Origin: Marinobacterium iners | GTDB lineage: Bacteria > Pseudomonadota > Gammaproteobacteria > Pseudomonadales > Balneatricaceae | Length of the DNA: 64,000 nucleotides | Reading direction: 5' to 3' | Assembly: GCF_017310015.1 (NCBI RefSeq) | Contig: NZ_CP022297.1 | Location: 2,232,001 to 2,296,000, forward strand | Part shown: piece after piece, positions 8,827 to 16,782 of the stretch | Layout: each line of letters opens with the position of its first letter | How positions within the stretch are numbered: the stretch's first letter is position 1 | The notes under the pieces: generated by a model | The model's input: the letters and a program-made list of their open reading frames with translations, nothing else | Database searches by the model: none | What the model was told of the DNA's origin: nothing | Made by a program: the position numbers and the translations under genes

Positions 8827-9240
8827 ATGACATTGAATGCTGCCCTGCGCTTGATGGCCGGTACCGTTGTGCTGATAAGCCTGGCACTTAGCCAATACCA
8901 CTCTGCCCTCTGGCTCTGGCTGACTGCTTTTGTCGGTTTCAACCTGCTGCAGTCTGCCTTTACTCGCTGGTGCCCCGCCATCACGGTGTTTCGCTTGCTG
9001 GGCCTGAAGGAAGAGGTATGTGACTCCAAGGGCATGAGCGTCAACCAAGGCGTTCATATTATTGCCGGCATTCTGATTCTCGCCACAAGCTTGCCCGTAG
9101 TATTGGGCATGGTCGGCCCAACCCTTTTGATCCTGCCGCTGATTATTGGGCTTAGCTTGATTCAGTCAGCTTTTACCGGCTGGTGCCCTGCCATTCTTAT
9201 CGCTCGCATGATCGGATTCAAACCGACTCATCGCGCCTGA
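8827..9240 (+). CDS. Duplicated DUF2892 (YgaP-like) membrane protein
   Basis: A 137-residue membrane protein made of two copies of the DUF2892 unit (about residues 1-60 and 72-132). Each has two hydrophobic helices and a conserved end: LQSAFTRWCPAITVFRLLGL and IQSAFTGWCPAILIARMIGF. DUF2892 is the membrane part of the rhodanese YgaP; free-standing copies are common near sulfide and persulfide genes. There is no rhodanese domain here, so the role is unproven. The start follows AAAGGAGAT. The cysteine in each WCP motif faces the same relative position. Confidence 0.8.
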   Translation: MTLNAALRLMAGTVVLISLALSQYHSALWLWLTAFVGFNLLQSAFTRWCPAITVFRLLGLKEEVCDSKGMSVNQGVHIIAGILILATSLPVVLGMVGPTLLILPLIIGLSLIQSAFTGWCPAILIARMIGFKPTHRA

Positions 9241-9248
9241 CACCACAC

Positions 9249-9280
9249 CTGCCGACTGTGCTCAACAGCACAATCGGCAG
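9249..9280 (+). terminator. Hairpin after the DUF2892 gene
   Basis: CTGCCGACTGTGCT (9249-9262) pairs with AGCACAATCGGCAG (9267-9280) with one mismatch and a 4-nt CAAC loop. The trailing sequence is only moderately T-rich (GCTCATTCTCTCC), so this is a terminator or message-stabilising hairpin. Confidence 0.55.
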
Positions 9281-9343
9281 GCTCATTCTCTCCGGGCGTG
9301 TTAAACTTGCGACTCTTGCCCGGATAATGGAGTGGGTGTTCAC

Positions 9344-10627
9344 GTGATTCTGAAACTGGCGTTGCGTTTGCTGCCGTTGCTGTTGCTGCCGGTTCCGTTT
9401 TTGCTACGTGATCAGCTCCACCTGCTTACGCCCGGTCACCAGCTGCTGTTGAATACCCTACCCTGGCTTTTGGCGCTGATGGTGATGCTGTTGGCTATCG
9501 GCTTCAAGCATGGCCGAATTCTCCTGCTGTCACTGCACTTTGCCTGTGCCGCCACCCTGCTGCACGCCACGGCCGATGCCGGCCCCGATAATCCGGCCAG
9601 TTATGTGCTGCTGGTTTTGCTGAGTCTGTTCTGGCCTTTGGGCCAGGTTGTATTACTGCTTCTGCCTGAACGAGGCCTGCTGTCTCGCAGCGGCATGCTT
9701 CGCTGCGGCTGTTTGATTGTCATCTATCTTGTCCCGGGACTTATCTGGCTTGAGTCTCCCCAACTGCTGACACAGTTGCTGCCGCATCTGCCACTGGCAT
9801 TACTCAACTTTATTGCTCCGGGACTGGCTCTTCCAACAGCTGCCTTCTGGTGGAACCTGCTCCTGTTGCTGCCCATCTGCCTGCTGCGATTGCGGCGCCA
9901 GCCTGTAGATACGCTGGCAACTGCTGCACTGTCGTTCGCATTCCTGATCAGCCTTAGCCAGCCGGGACAACCTTTGCTCAACAGCGGCTATCATCTGCTG
10001 GCACAACTGTTACTGATTGGCGCTTTGATTCATCACGGCTACGGTATGGCCTTTATTGATACACTCACCGGCATTCCCGGTCGCCGCGCACTTGAACATT
10101 ATCTCATTGGGCCAGGCCGACACTATTCGATTGCCATGTTGGATATCGATCATTTCAAGAAATTCAATGACCGCTATGGGCATGACATCGGAGACCAGGT
10201 ATTACGGATGGTTGCATCACAGTTGAATCTGGTGCGCGGTGGCGGCAGGCTGTTTCGTTATGGTGGTGAGGAATTCACAATTGTGTTCAAGCGCCGCTCA
10301 GAGCAGGAAGCCTTTGATGCACTTGAGCAGGTACGCCAGCGTGTTGCCGACTACCCGATGAAGATACGTGATCAGAACCGGCCGGAGGATGATCAGAGTG
10401 GTCGCAATCAGCGAGGCAGCAACTCCTCTGATACCAGCATCGTAAAGGTGACGATCAGTATCGGTGTATGTCAAAACAAAGCTGGTGAAACACCGCGGGA
10501 AGTCATAAAGCGTGCCGATCTGGCTCTCTATTTGGCTAAGGAACGGGGCCGGAACTGCACTCAGGCGGGCAACAACAAGCCGGCTGCTAAGCGTCGCAAG
10601 AGCCGCACCGACTTTGCCAGAGCCTGA
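9344..10627 (+). CDS. Membrane-anchored diguanylate cyclase (GGDEF)
   Basis: A 427-residue protein with about seven or eight hydrophobic segments in the first 235 residues and a C-terminal GGDEF domain. The active-site signature is RYGGEEF (307-311), preceded by the substrate motif LDIDHFKKFND, so synthesis of c-di-GMP from GTP is likely. The product-inhibition I-site, RxxD nine residues before GGEEF, reads RGGG and is lost. A polar insert of about 25 residues (near 355-380) interrupts the domain before TISIGV. I chose GTG 9344, spaced from GGAG at 9329-9332; GTG 9332 overlaps that site. Confidence 0.87.
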   Translation: MILKLALRLLPLLLLPVPFLLRDQLHLLTPGHQLLLNTLPWLLALMVMLLAIGFKHGRILLLSLHFACAATLLHATADAGPDNPASYVLLVLLSLFWPLGQVVLLLLPERGLLSRSGMLRCGCLIVIYLVPGLIWLESPQLLTQLLPHLPLALLNFIAPGLALPTAAFWWNLLLLLPICLLRLRRQPVDTLATAALSFAFLISLSQPGQPLLNSGYHLLAQLLLIGALIHHGYGMAFIDTLTGIPGRRALEHYLIGPGRHYSIAMLDIDHFKKFNDRYGHDIGDQVLRMVASQLNLVRGGGRLFRYGGEEFTIVFKRRSEQEAFDALEQVRQRVADYPMKIRDQNRPEDDQSGRNQRGSNSSDTSIVKVTISIGVCQNKAGETPREVIKRADLALYLAKERGRNCTQAGNNKPAAKRRKSRTDFARA

Positions 10628-10665
10628 GTCGGCTGTGGTGCATCCCTGCACCGACAGCCCCTGTT

Positions 10666-12069
10666 TCAACGGTTACCGTAATCCTCGGCTATTTCTTCAA
10701 TGTGTATCGGTTCTTCCGGCATCTCGCCAGCGTGTTCCTGCAATGCCTTTTTCGAGCGGCGCTCCAGCAGCAGGTAAAGAATGATACCCACAGCCAGCCC
10801 ATAGGCTGCACCGTAGACTGACAGCACAACCCCCATGGTGCCGGCAACGCCCATGGAGGTGGCGTTATCGATCTGTTCAACGCCCACACTGATACAGAGA
10901 TAGCCGGTGATCAGCAACGTCAGGGACAGGGCAATCGGCAGCACAGGCTTGAACAGGGTCACCAGTGGCAGCATGAACAGTGCAATAAACCCGACAATCC
11001 AGAAGATGCTGGCCCCGCTGTAGATGGTATCCATCGCCTTGCGACCGTAACGATAGCGCTCCGCAATGGTCGCCATCGCACCAGTGAACAAGGGGCCAGC
11101 CAGACCCGGATAGGGGGCCAGCAGCGAATGCATCAGGTTACGCATGGCGGTGACAAGGTGCACCCGGTCAACATTGACTTCAATTTTTTCATCAGGGCGC
11201 AGGTGGTCCACACGGTTGAGCAGGCTTTTACCCACGATGATATCGCCGAACGCGATAATATAGGCGATCACAGCGGTCGGAATTGCCATCCAGACCATCT
11301 CAAGGGATGGCAGGCCAACACCGAATACGGTGTAGTCCAGCACCTTGTCAAACGCAGGTGCAGACAGGCCAAACTGGACCTCAGGAATTGGATATTCACC
11401 TACGGCCCAACCGATGGCCATCGCCACCAACGCACCCGGGACCATACCATAGCCGGCGATTACCCTTGCCCAGCGGTGTTTTTCCGTCCAGTCACGAAAT
11501 GACAGTGAAAACAGAACGTACCCGGTCACGGCACCACCGATGATCAGTGAAACCGGCGTTTGCTCAAGTCGGCCACCCGCCACAATTTCACCGGATATGG
11601 CGGCAATACCCGCTCCCATCAGAATGCCACCCTTGATCGAATCCGGAAACATGTCGACAAGCTTGCTGCCCAGCCGCGTAATGCCGAGAACAAAGAAGAT
11701 CAGGGTGACGACCAGCTGCAGCCCGATCAGTGCACGTATTGCTTCGGGGCCGGGCTCAAAATTACCAAGAAACAGCACCACCACCGGAATCGCGGGTGTT
11801 ATCCATCCCGGCACCATCGGAACTCCCAACACGGTTGGCAGCATAAAGCCAAAACCGCAGATCACCACAAACGCCAGTGCCACATCGTAAGGTAGACCCA
11901 GATACTGCTCCAGCAGCGGTATCATCGCCATGCCAACCACGAACATGATCAAGGCCTGGATGGTTTCTGGCCATTCCCAGCGATGGTGAATGAATGGCAG
12001 ACGAATTTTGAAAGGGCCGAACTTCCAATACGGATGCTCCTCCCCATGCTTTCGCTGATAGAGTTCCAT
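10666..12069 (-). CDS. Putative NCS2/SLC23-like permease
   Basis: A 467-residue polytopic membrane protein with about 12-14 hydrophobic segments. The layout and stretches such as GVPMVPGWITPAIP, MFPDSIKGGILMGAG and AFGDIIVG resemble the nucleobase-cation symporter 2 fold, but I see no exact family signature, so the substrate is unknown. The ATG at 12069 follows AGAGGAGC; the upstream in-frame extension has no ribosome site and runs through a hairpin. It has a long leader of at least 70 nt with a terminator-like stem, suggesting attenuation or a riboswitch. Confidence 0.65.
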   Translation of the reverse strand: MELYQRKHGEEHPYWKFGPFKIRLPFIHHRWEWPETIQALIMFVVGMAMIPLLEQYLGLPYDVALAFVVICGFGFMLPTVLGVPMVPGWITPAIPVVVLFLGNFEPGPEAIRALIGLQLVVTLIFFVLGITRLGSKLVDMFPDSIKGGILMGAGIAAISGEIVAGGRLEQTPVSLIIGGAVTGYVLFSLSFRDWTEKHRWARVIAGYGMVPGALVAMAIGWAVGEYPIPEVQFGLSAPAFDKVLDYTVFGVGLPSLEMVWMAIPTAVIAYIIAFGDIIVGKSLLNRVDHLRPDEKIEVNVDRVHLVTAMRNLMHSLLAPYPGLAGPLFTGAMATIAERYRYGRKAMDTIYSGASIFWIVGFIALFMLPLVTLFKPVLPIALSLTLLITGYLCISVGVEQIDNATSMGVAGTMGVVLSVYGAAYGLAVGIILYLLLERRSKKALQEHAGEMPEEPIHIEEIAEDYGNR

Positions 12070-12110
12070 AAGTGCTCCTCTGGCATTGACCAGTGTTTTA
12101 TTTCTATTTA

Positions 12111-12139
12111 AGGAAAACAGGGGGCTCCCCAACCCCCTG
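12111..12139 (-). promoter_or_regulatory. Terminator-like hairpin in the leader of the permease gene
   Basis: Read on the minus strand, CAGGGGG pairs with CCCCCTG (12118-12124 with 12133-12139) around an 8-nt loop and is followed by TTTTCC. It sits about 45 nt before the start codon, inside the expected transcript. A second short stem (CGACT-AA-AGTCG, about 12191-12202) lies further upstream in the leader. This is the arrangement of an attenuator or riboswitch expression platform, but I do not recognise an aptamer. Confidence 0.45.
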
Positions 12140-12304
12140 ACAACAAGCAGGCGGAACGTTATAGGCGAAGGCAAAGCAAGTCGAGATGTCAACAATCGAC
12201 TTTAGTCGCGAGCTGCACCAAAGTATAAGGGTTTCCCCTAAATCAGCGTCACATACACGGGCGCGGGGGTCTGAAGTGTCGGCACGTTATGACATAAGAG
12301 AAGA

Positions 12305-12344
12305 CTAATATTCGTTCTAGGTATATTAGTTAAATTGGATTAAC
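12305..12344 (+). promoter_or_regulatory. Two overlapping inverted repeats, candidate ArsR operator
   Basis: CTAATAT (12305-12311) and ATATTAG (12323-12329) form a perfect 7-bp dyad with an 11-bp centre. GTTAA (12329-12333) and TTAAC (12340-12344) form a second dyad. Both lie 53-92 bp before the ArsR start codon, as expected for autoregulation. The remainder of the 327-bp gap 12070-12396 holds the permease leader and no gene. Confidence 0.5.
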
Positions 12345-12396
12345 TGTAGTGATAGGCTAGAATTGCCAACAAATAACAAGATTGGAGTATTGTGAC

Positions 12397-12750
12397 GTGA
12401 CTCACACGGACCACCGCCCTGCCGAACCTGCCCCACAGTTAAGCCCTGACAGCATCGAGATGATGAAGCAGAATGCAGCATCTGCCGCGAAACTGATGCG
12501 CGTGCTGGGCAACGACAGTCGCCTGCTGATTCTGTGTCACCTCGACGGCAAGGAGTTGTCCGTATCTGAGCTCAATCGCTGCCTTGATCTGAGCCAGTCA
12601 GCCCTGTCGCAACATCTGGCCGTGCTGCGCCGGGATGGATTGGTACGTACCCGACGCGAGTCCCAAACCATTTTTTACTCGCTCAACGGTAACACCGCGA
12701 TCACCATTATACGCACCCTGCACGACCTGTTTTGCCCCCATCAGCCCTGA
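12397..12750 (+). CDS. ArsR/SmtB-family regulator with BigR/SqrR-like cysteine pair
   Basis: A 117-residue winged-helix repressor. The recognition region is LDLSQSALSQHLAVLRRDGL (63-82), followed by the wing RRESQTIFYSL. There is no metal-binding ELCVCDL motif. Instead C47 (LLILCHL) and C113 (HDLFCP) are placed like the persulfide-sensing pair of SqrR/BigR, with the same 66-residue spacing as SqrR C41/C107. A sulfide/persulfide or redox sensor is therefore likely by inference. The GTG at 12397 follows GGAG; an upstream TTG at 12382 overlaps that site. It is convergent with azlD, 6 bp apart. Confidence 0.85.
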   Translation: MTHTDHRPAEPAPQLSPDSIEMMKQNAASAAKLMRVLGNDSRLLILCHLDGKELSVSELNRCLDLSQSALSQHLAVLRRDGLVRTRRESQTIFYSLNGNTAITIIRTLHDLFCPHQP

Positions 12751-12756
12751 TATATG

Positions 12757-13086
12757 TCAGCCAGTGGGCATTGTCTGGATCAACAACATATAAAGACCGG
12801 TACCGGACAAAATGCTGATCAGCGGATTGCGCAGCAGCCAGTGCAGCGCAGTCACAAGCCCCAGCGACAACAGCGAGGGCAATAGATATTGCCCCGTCAT
12901 CAACGCATCCCTCAATGCGTACAACAGCAGCAAAACCATCAGCACAGGTGGCAAATAGCGCCCAAGGTGCTTCAACAGCGGGTGGTCAGCCCAACGATAA
13001 AGCAGCACAAAAGGCAGTGCTCGTGTCAGAAAGGTGGCCAGAGCAGCCACGGCTATGACACTCAGAAGATACGCAGTCGGCTCCAC
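12757..13086 (-). CDS. azlD: AzlD-family branched-chain amino acid exporter subunit
   Basis: A 109-residue membrane protein with about four hydrophobic segments and the family motif ATFLTRALPFVLL near its start. AzlD partners AzlC in export of branched-chain amino acids or analogues. Start choice is firm: GTG 13086 preceded by AGGAGGAGAGGC, inside the 3' end of azlC (25-bp overlap), so the pair is translationally coupled. The longer open frame upstream is antisense noise from azlC. Confidence 0.88.
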   Translation of the reverse strand: MEPTAYLLSVIAVAALATFLTRALPFVLLYRWADHPLLKHLGRYLPPVLMVLLLLYALRDALMTGQYLLPSLLSLGLVTALHWLLRNPLISILSGTGLYMLLIQTMPTG

Positions 13087-13763
13087 GCCTCTCCTCCTCT
13101 GGCCATGATCAACAATGAAACGGCCATTCCTATGGATAACATCAGCATGTTGTCGGCACTGATCAAAAGCGCCAGCAGGCCGATTACCAGTGCCAGAACA
13201 AACACACCCGGTCGGCGTACCACTCGATATTGTTCCAATGTCAGCACCAGGAACAGTGCAGGCAGCGTGAACTCGATACCTGCCGTTGAAAAGCTGATTT
13301 GCCCACCCAGCCAGGCCCCCAGGGTACAACCGATCACCCAGTAGAGGTGATTCAGCAGTGCCAACCTGAACTGAAGCCGAGCACGCATTCGATCACAGCC
13401 GGCCTGCAGCATGGTCAGCAGCGAATAGGTTTCGTCGGTCAGGGCGTAGATCAGATACCAACGGCGCGAGCCCTGCAGTGTGAGGTTACTCAAGAGTGAC
13501 AGGCCATATACCATGTGGCGGGCATTCAGCAACAGTGTAGCCACGAACACTTCAACCAGACCTGCCTGATTGGCCAGCAGGCCCACTGCCATGAACTGGC
13601 CAGCCCCGGCATAGATCACCAGCCCCATCAGGGCTGCATACAGCCAGTGATACCCCAGCTCGGAAAACAGGACGCCAAAGGCCATCCCCAGCGGTATATA
13701 GCCAAACAGTACCGGCAACGAAAGACGGAAAGCGGATTGATCGGGTTCGGTTGCTGTGCTCAT
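13062..13763 (-). CDS. azlC: AzlC-family branched-chain amino acid exporter subunit
   Basis: A 233-residue membrane protein with the AzlC signature: GYIPLGMAFGVLF, IYAGAGQFMAVGLL, LLNARHMVYGLSL and ALTDETYSL. It forms the large subunit of the AzlCD exporter. I used ATG 13763; a TTG at 13775 is also possible, and neither has a strong ribosome site. It overlaps azlD downstream and lies 66 bp from the Pat-like gene upstream on the same strand. An ArsR gene converges on the pair; there is no sign that it controls them. Confidence 0.88.
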   Translation of the reverse strand: MSTATEPDQSAFRLSLPVLFGYIPLGMAFGVLFSELGYHWLYAALMGLVIYAGAGQFMAVGLLANQAGLVEVFVATLLLNARHMVYGLSLLSNLTLQGSRRWYLIYALTDETYSLLTMLQAGCDRMRARLQFRLALLNHLYWVIGCTLGAWLGGQISFSTAGIEFTLPALFLVLTLEQYRVVRRPGVFVLALVIGLLALLISADNMLMLSIGMAVSLLIMARGGEAWSRLRIF

Positions 13764-13829
13764 AATACGTAACAATACCGGACGCCCACTCGGGAGCGTC
13801 CTGTCGGCTGGATTGGTCGGTCAAGGAGA

Positions 13830-16565
13830 TCAGTGCTGCAGGCGGTAGATCTGCCAGTCTTCAGTGGGCTCGTTCAGCATCATTTTCATATCAACCACAT
13901 CCTCTTCCATGTTGTAGCTGATCTTGAAGCCAAGCTTGCGAGCTAACCCCTGCATACCTTTATTGCTGGGCATGGTGGACCCCACCAGCTGCAAAGTGCC
14001 ACGACTGGTGCAGTAATCGATGGTTTTCTGCATCAGCATTACCCCAAGCCCTTCGCCCTGCATGTCGTCCCGGATCACGATGGAAAACTCGCTGCGTATA
14101 TTATCGGCATCGGTCACGGCTCGCACTACCCCCAGGGTTTCAAATCCTGCACCACTGAGTTTCGGTGCCGACACAATGAAAGCCATTTCACGGTCGTAGT
14201 CGATCTGGGTCCAGTTGGCCAGCTCCGCATGGCTGGGCACACCTCGACTGTAAAAATAACGCAGCCGGATCGACTCCGGGCTAAGCGAGTTGAAAAACTC
14301 CAGGTGAGCCGGCTCGTCCTCACCACGAATGGCGCGCAGAATCGCCTTGCGTCCAGAGCGACGCAGAGAGACATTCTCGCTGAGATGTTCCGGGTACGGA
14401 GATATCGACAGCCTCGCGGCCTCACCCAGCGATACGGCGCAATCGACGGCCAGCAGCCCACGCTTGTTCAGCAGCAGCGGATTGATCTCCAGACATTTCA
14501 GTTCAGGCAGATCAACCACCATCTCCGACAGTCGTATCAGTAGCTCACACAGATGATCAACATCACGCTCAACCTGATAACTGTTTTCGCTGATGATGTT
14601 GTACACCCGCGAGCGCTTGACCAGCTGACGCGCCAATGCGAAGTTCAGCGGCGGCAGCATGATATTGCGATCGGCCAGTACATCAATCGCATAGCCACCC
14701 ACACCGAACAGAATCAGTGGGCCAAATACGGGATCACGGGTCACACCCACATTGATCTGGAGGGATTGAAAGCCACGTTTCATCTGTTGTACCACGAAGC
14801 CGTGGGTCTGCTCTGGCTGGTACCGTTCACTCACTCTGTAGGCCAGCTTGGTGGTGGCATGGCGCACTTCGCTGATGGAGTACAGATCCAGCGCCAGATC
14901 ACGCCAGCGCTGGTAGGCGCTACTGTCGTAAAAGAAGGGGTACAGATTGTCCTGGTGCAGCGCCTTGACGGCTACCGAACCACCCATCTGCCGTGCCAGC
15001 TCCACGACCCCGACGATATCATCGGCATAGCCGGTATTGGGTGTCGGGATTTCGTACAGATCCAACAGATCACTGGCTTCGGAGTGGGTCAGATAGTCCC
15101 GCCCCTCTGCATGCGCATCCTGCAGCATCTGCCGCGCCCGCTTTCGATTTGGCAGGTTATGCAAATGGTATGGCGCCGGCGTCTGGCGCATGGCGGCCTG
15201 ATTACGGTGGTAATCAACCATCTGCATAAAGGCGTCCACCGACTCTTCCGGGGTCATAAAGGTGGGAATACCAGCTGCGTTGCAGTGGTTGCGTGCCTCG
15301 ATGGCCGAAAAGCGGCCCATCCAGCAGGTCAGCACATTGCGCGGTGTCTTGCGTGCCACCTTGATCACCTCATCGGCTGTCGCAACGCTGGCAGCCATGC
15401 GTGTCGGTGCATGAATGGTCAGTACTGCATCAACGTTAGGGTCCTTGGTCAACAAACGAATGGCTTCGGCAAAACGTTCCGGGGTCGCATCGGCGTTGAG
15501 ATCAACCGGGTTACGCCCATTCCACTCGGCCGGCAAAATGGCCTCAAGTGCGGTCCGAGTCTCTTCGGTAATTTCACTCAGCTTGCCCTGCTTGCGCAGC
15601 AGTCGATCATTGGCCAATGCGTTGGGGCCCATACCGTTACAGACAATGGCGAGGCGCTCACCGCGCATCGGTTTCATTCGTGACAGGGTTTCCAGTGCAT
15701 TGAACAGCTGGTCCGAGGTTTCAACCCGCACGGCGCCGGCTCGGCGCAGGGCCGCATCATATACACGGTCTTCATCATCAACGCCGGGGGCCAATTCCAC
15801 CGACATACGACCGTCCTGGATGATATTGGATTTGAGTACCAGCACCAGCTTGTTGCGGGACGCAGCCCGTACCGCTGAGACAAAGTCGCGCGCAGAACCG
15901 ATAATACGATCCATCTGCAACAGAATGGCATGGGTGGTGGGATCTTTTGCCAGATAGTCGATAATGGCCGGCAGATCGACGTCAACACCTTCACCCAGTG
16001 TAAGAAAGTGGGAGAAACCGATCTCCTGCCCGCTGGCCCAGTCAATCATGGCCGTGCCCAGCAGCCCTGACTGACCCACATATGCCACCTTGCCCTTGCT
16101 TATGTTCACATGCGCGTAGCTCGCATTGAGCTTTGATCCCGGTACCAGCAAACCCATGCAGTCTGGGCCCAGAATGCGAATGCCATAGGGGCGTGCTGCC
16201 TCACGGACCTCTTCGCGCAGTGAACGGGAATGATCACTGTCCGAGTTGCTCAGCCCTCCGGTCAGAATCATGGCTGCTTTGACCATATTGGCGCCAAGTT
16301 TGCGAATGATACCCGCCACGCTTTCAGGCGGTGAACAAATAATGGCCAGATCCGGCATTTCAGGCAGGTCTGACAGCGATCGATAGCAATGAACACCGTT
16401 AACCTGCTCATACCCTTGAGCATTGACCGCCATCAGCTTACCCGCATAACCACTGTCCAGCAGGTTACGCAGCACGATTCCGCCCATGCTGTCCTCGCGC
16501 TCGGAAGCACCGAAAATGGCAATGGATTCGGGTTTGAAGAAGCGTTTGAGGTATTTGGTCGACAC
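13830..16565 (-). CDS. Pat/YfiQ-like protein: NDP-forming acyl-CoA synthetase fused to GNAT acetyltransferase
   Basis: A 911-residue protein. An N-terminal CoA-binding Rossmann region (FFKPESIAIFGAS) is followed by succinyl-CoA-ligase-like domains (AYVGQSGLLGTAM, IVCNGMGPNALA), an ATP-grasp domain with VQQMKRGFQSLQINVG and ILFGVGG, and a C-terminal GNAT domain from about residue 750 with acetyl-CoA site MQGEGLGVMLM. The order and size match protein lysine acetyltransferase Pat/PatZ, which acetylates and inactivates acyl-CoA synthetases. GTG 16565 gives the family-like N-terminus behind GGGG; ATG 16613 is an alternative without a ribosome site. Divergent from phaC. Confidence 0.88.
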   Translation of the reverse strand: MSTKYLKRFFKPESIAIFGASEREDSMGGIVLRNLLDSGYAGKLMAVNAQGYEQVNGVHCYRSLSDLPEMPDLAIICSPPESVAGIIRKLGANMVKAAMILTGGLSNSDSDHSRSLREEVREAARPYGIRILGPDCMGLLVPGSKLNASYAHVNISKGKVAYVGQSGLLGTAMIDWASGQEIGFSHFLTLGEGVDVDLPAIIDYLAKDPTTHAILLQMDRIIGSARDFVSAVRAASRNKLVLVLKSNIIQDGRMSVELAPGVDDEDRVYDAALRRAGAVRVETSDQLFNALETLSRMKPMRGERLAIVCNGMGPNALANDRLLRKQGKLSEITEETRTALEAILPAEWNGRNPVDLNADATPERFAEAIRLLTKDPNVDAVLTIHAPTRMAASVATADEVIKVARKTPRNVLTCWMGRFSAIEARNHCNAAGIPTFMTPEESVDAFMQMVDYHRNQAAMRQTPAPYHLHNLPNRKRARQMLQDAHAEGRDYLTHSEASDLLDLYEIPTPNTGYADDIVGVVELARQMGGSVAVKALHQDNLYPFFYDSSAYQRWRDLALDLYSISEVRHATTKLAYRVSERYQPEQTHGFVVQQMKRGFQSLQINVGVTRDPVFGPLILFGVGGYAIDVLADRNIMLPPLNFALARQLVKRSRVYNIISENSYQVERDVDHLCELLIRLSEMVVDLPELKCLEINPLLLNKRGLLAVDCAVSLGEAARLSISPYPEHLSENVSLRRSGRKAILRAIRGEDEPAHLEFFNSLSPESIRLRYFYSRGVPSHAELANWTQIDYDREMAFIVSAPKLSGAGFETLGVVRAVTDADNIRSEFSIVIRDDMQGEGLGVMLMQKTIDYCTSRGTLQLVGSTMPSNKGMQGLARKLGFKISYNMEEDVVDMKMMLNEPTEDWQIYRLQH

Positions 16566-16782
16566 TCGCTTTGATCCCCTGATCGCCGGCTGCGCCGGTG
16601 TGCATTCAAGCATAACGTAATATAAGCTATTCTATATTTTTCGCACCTGCAGCAAAAGTCGAAAAGTGAGGTTATTGGCAATTCGACTTTGGGTTAAAAA
16701 ATAGTCATACACCGCCCCTATACTGACTGTTACTCTTAACACTAAGGTTCCGGGCCCCCACCGGACAAGAAAGGAGATTCGA

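Noticed and set aside
12757..13329. Longer AzlD frame starting at 13329
   Set aside because: The extra 81 codons overlap azlC out of frame; the GTG at 13086 has a near-perfect ribosome site and gives the normal AzlD length.
14553..15683. 376-codon plus-strand frame inside the Pat-like gene
   Set aside because: It is the antisense shadow of a clear multidomain protein and shows no family similarity.
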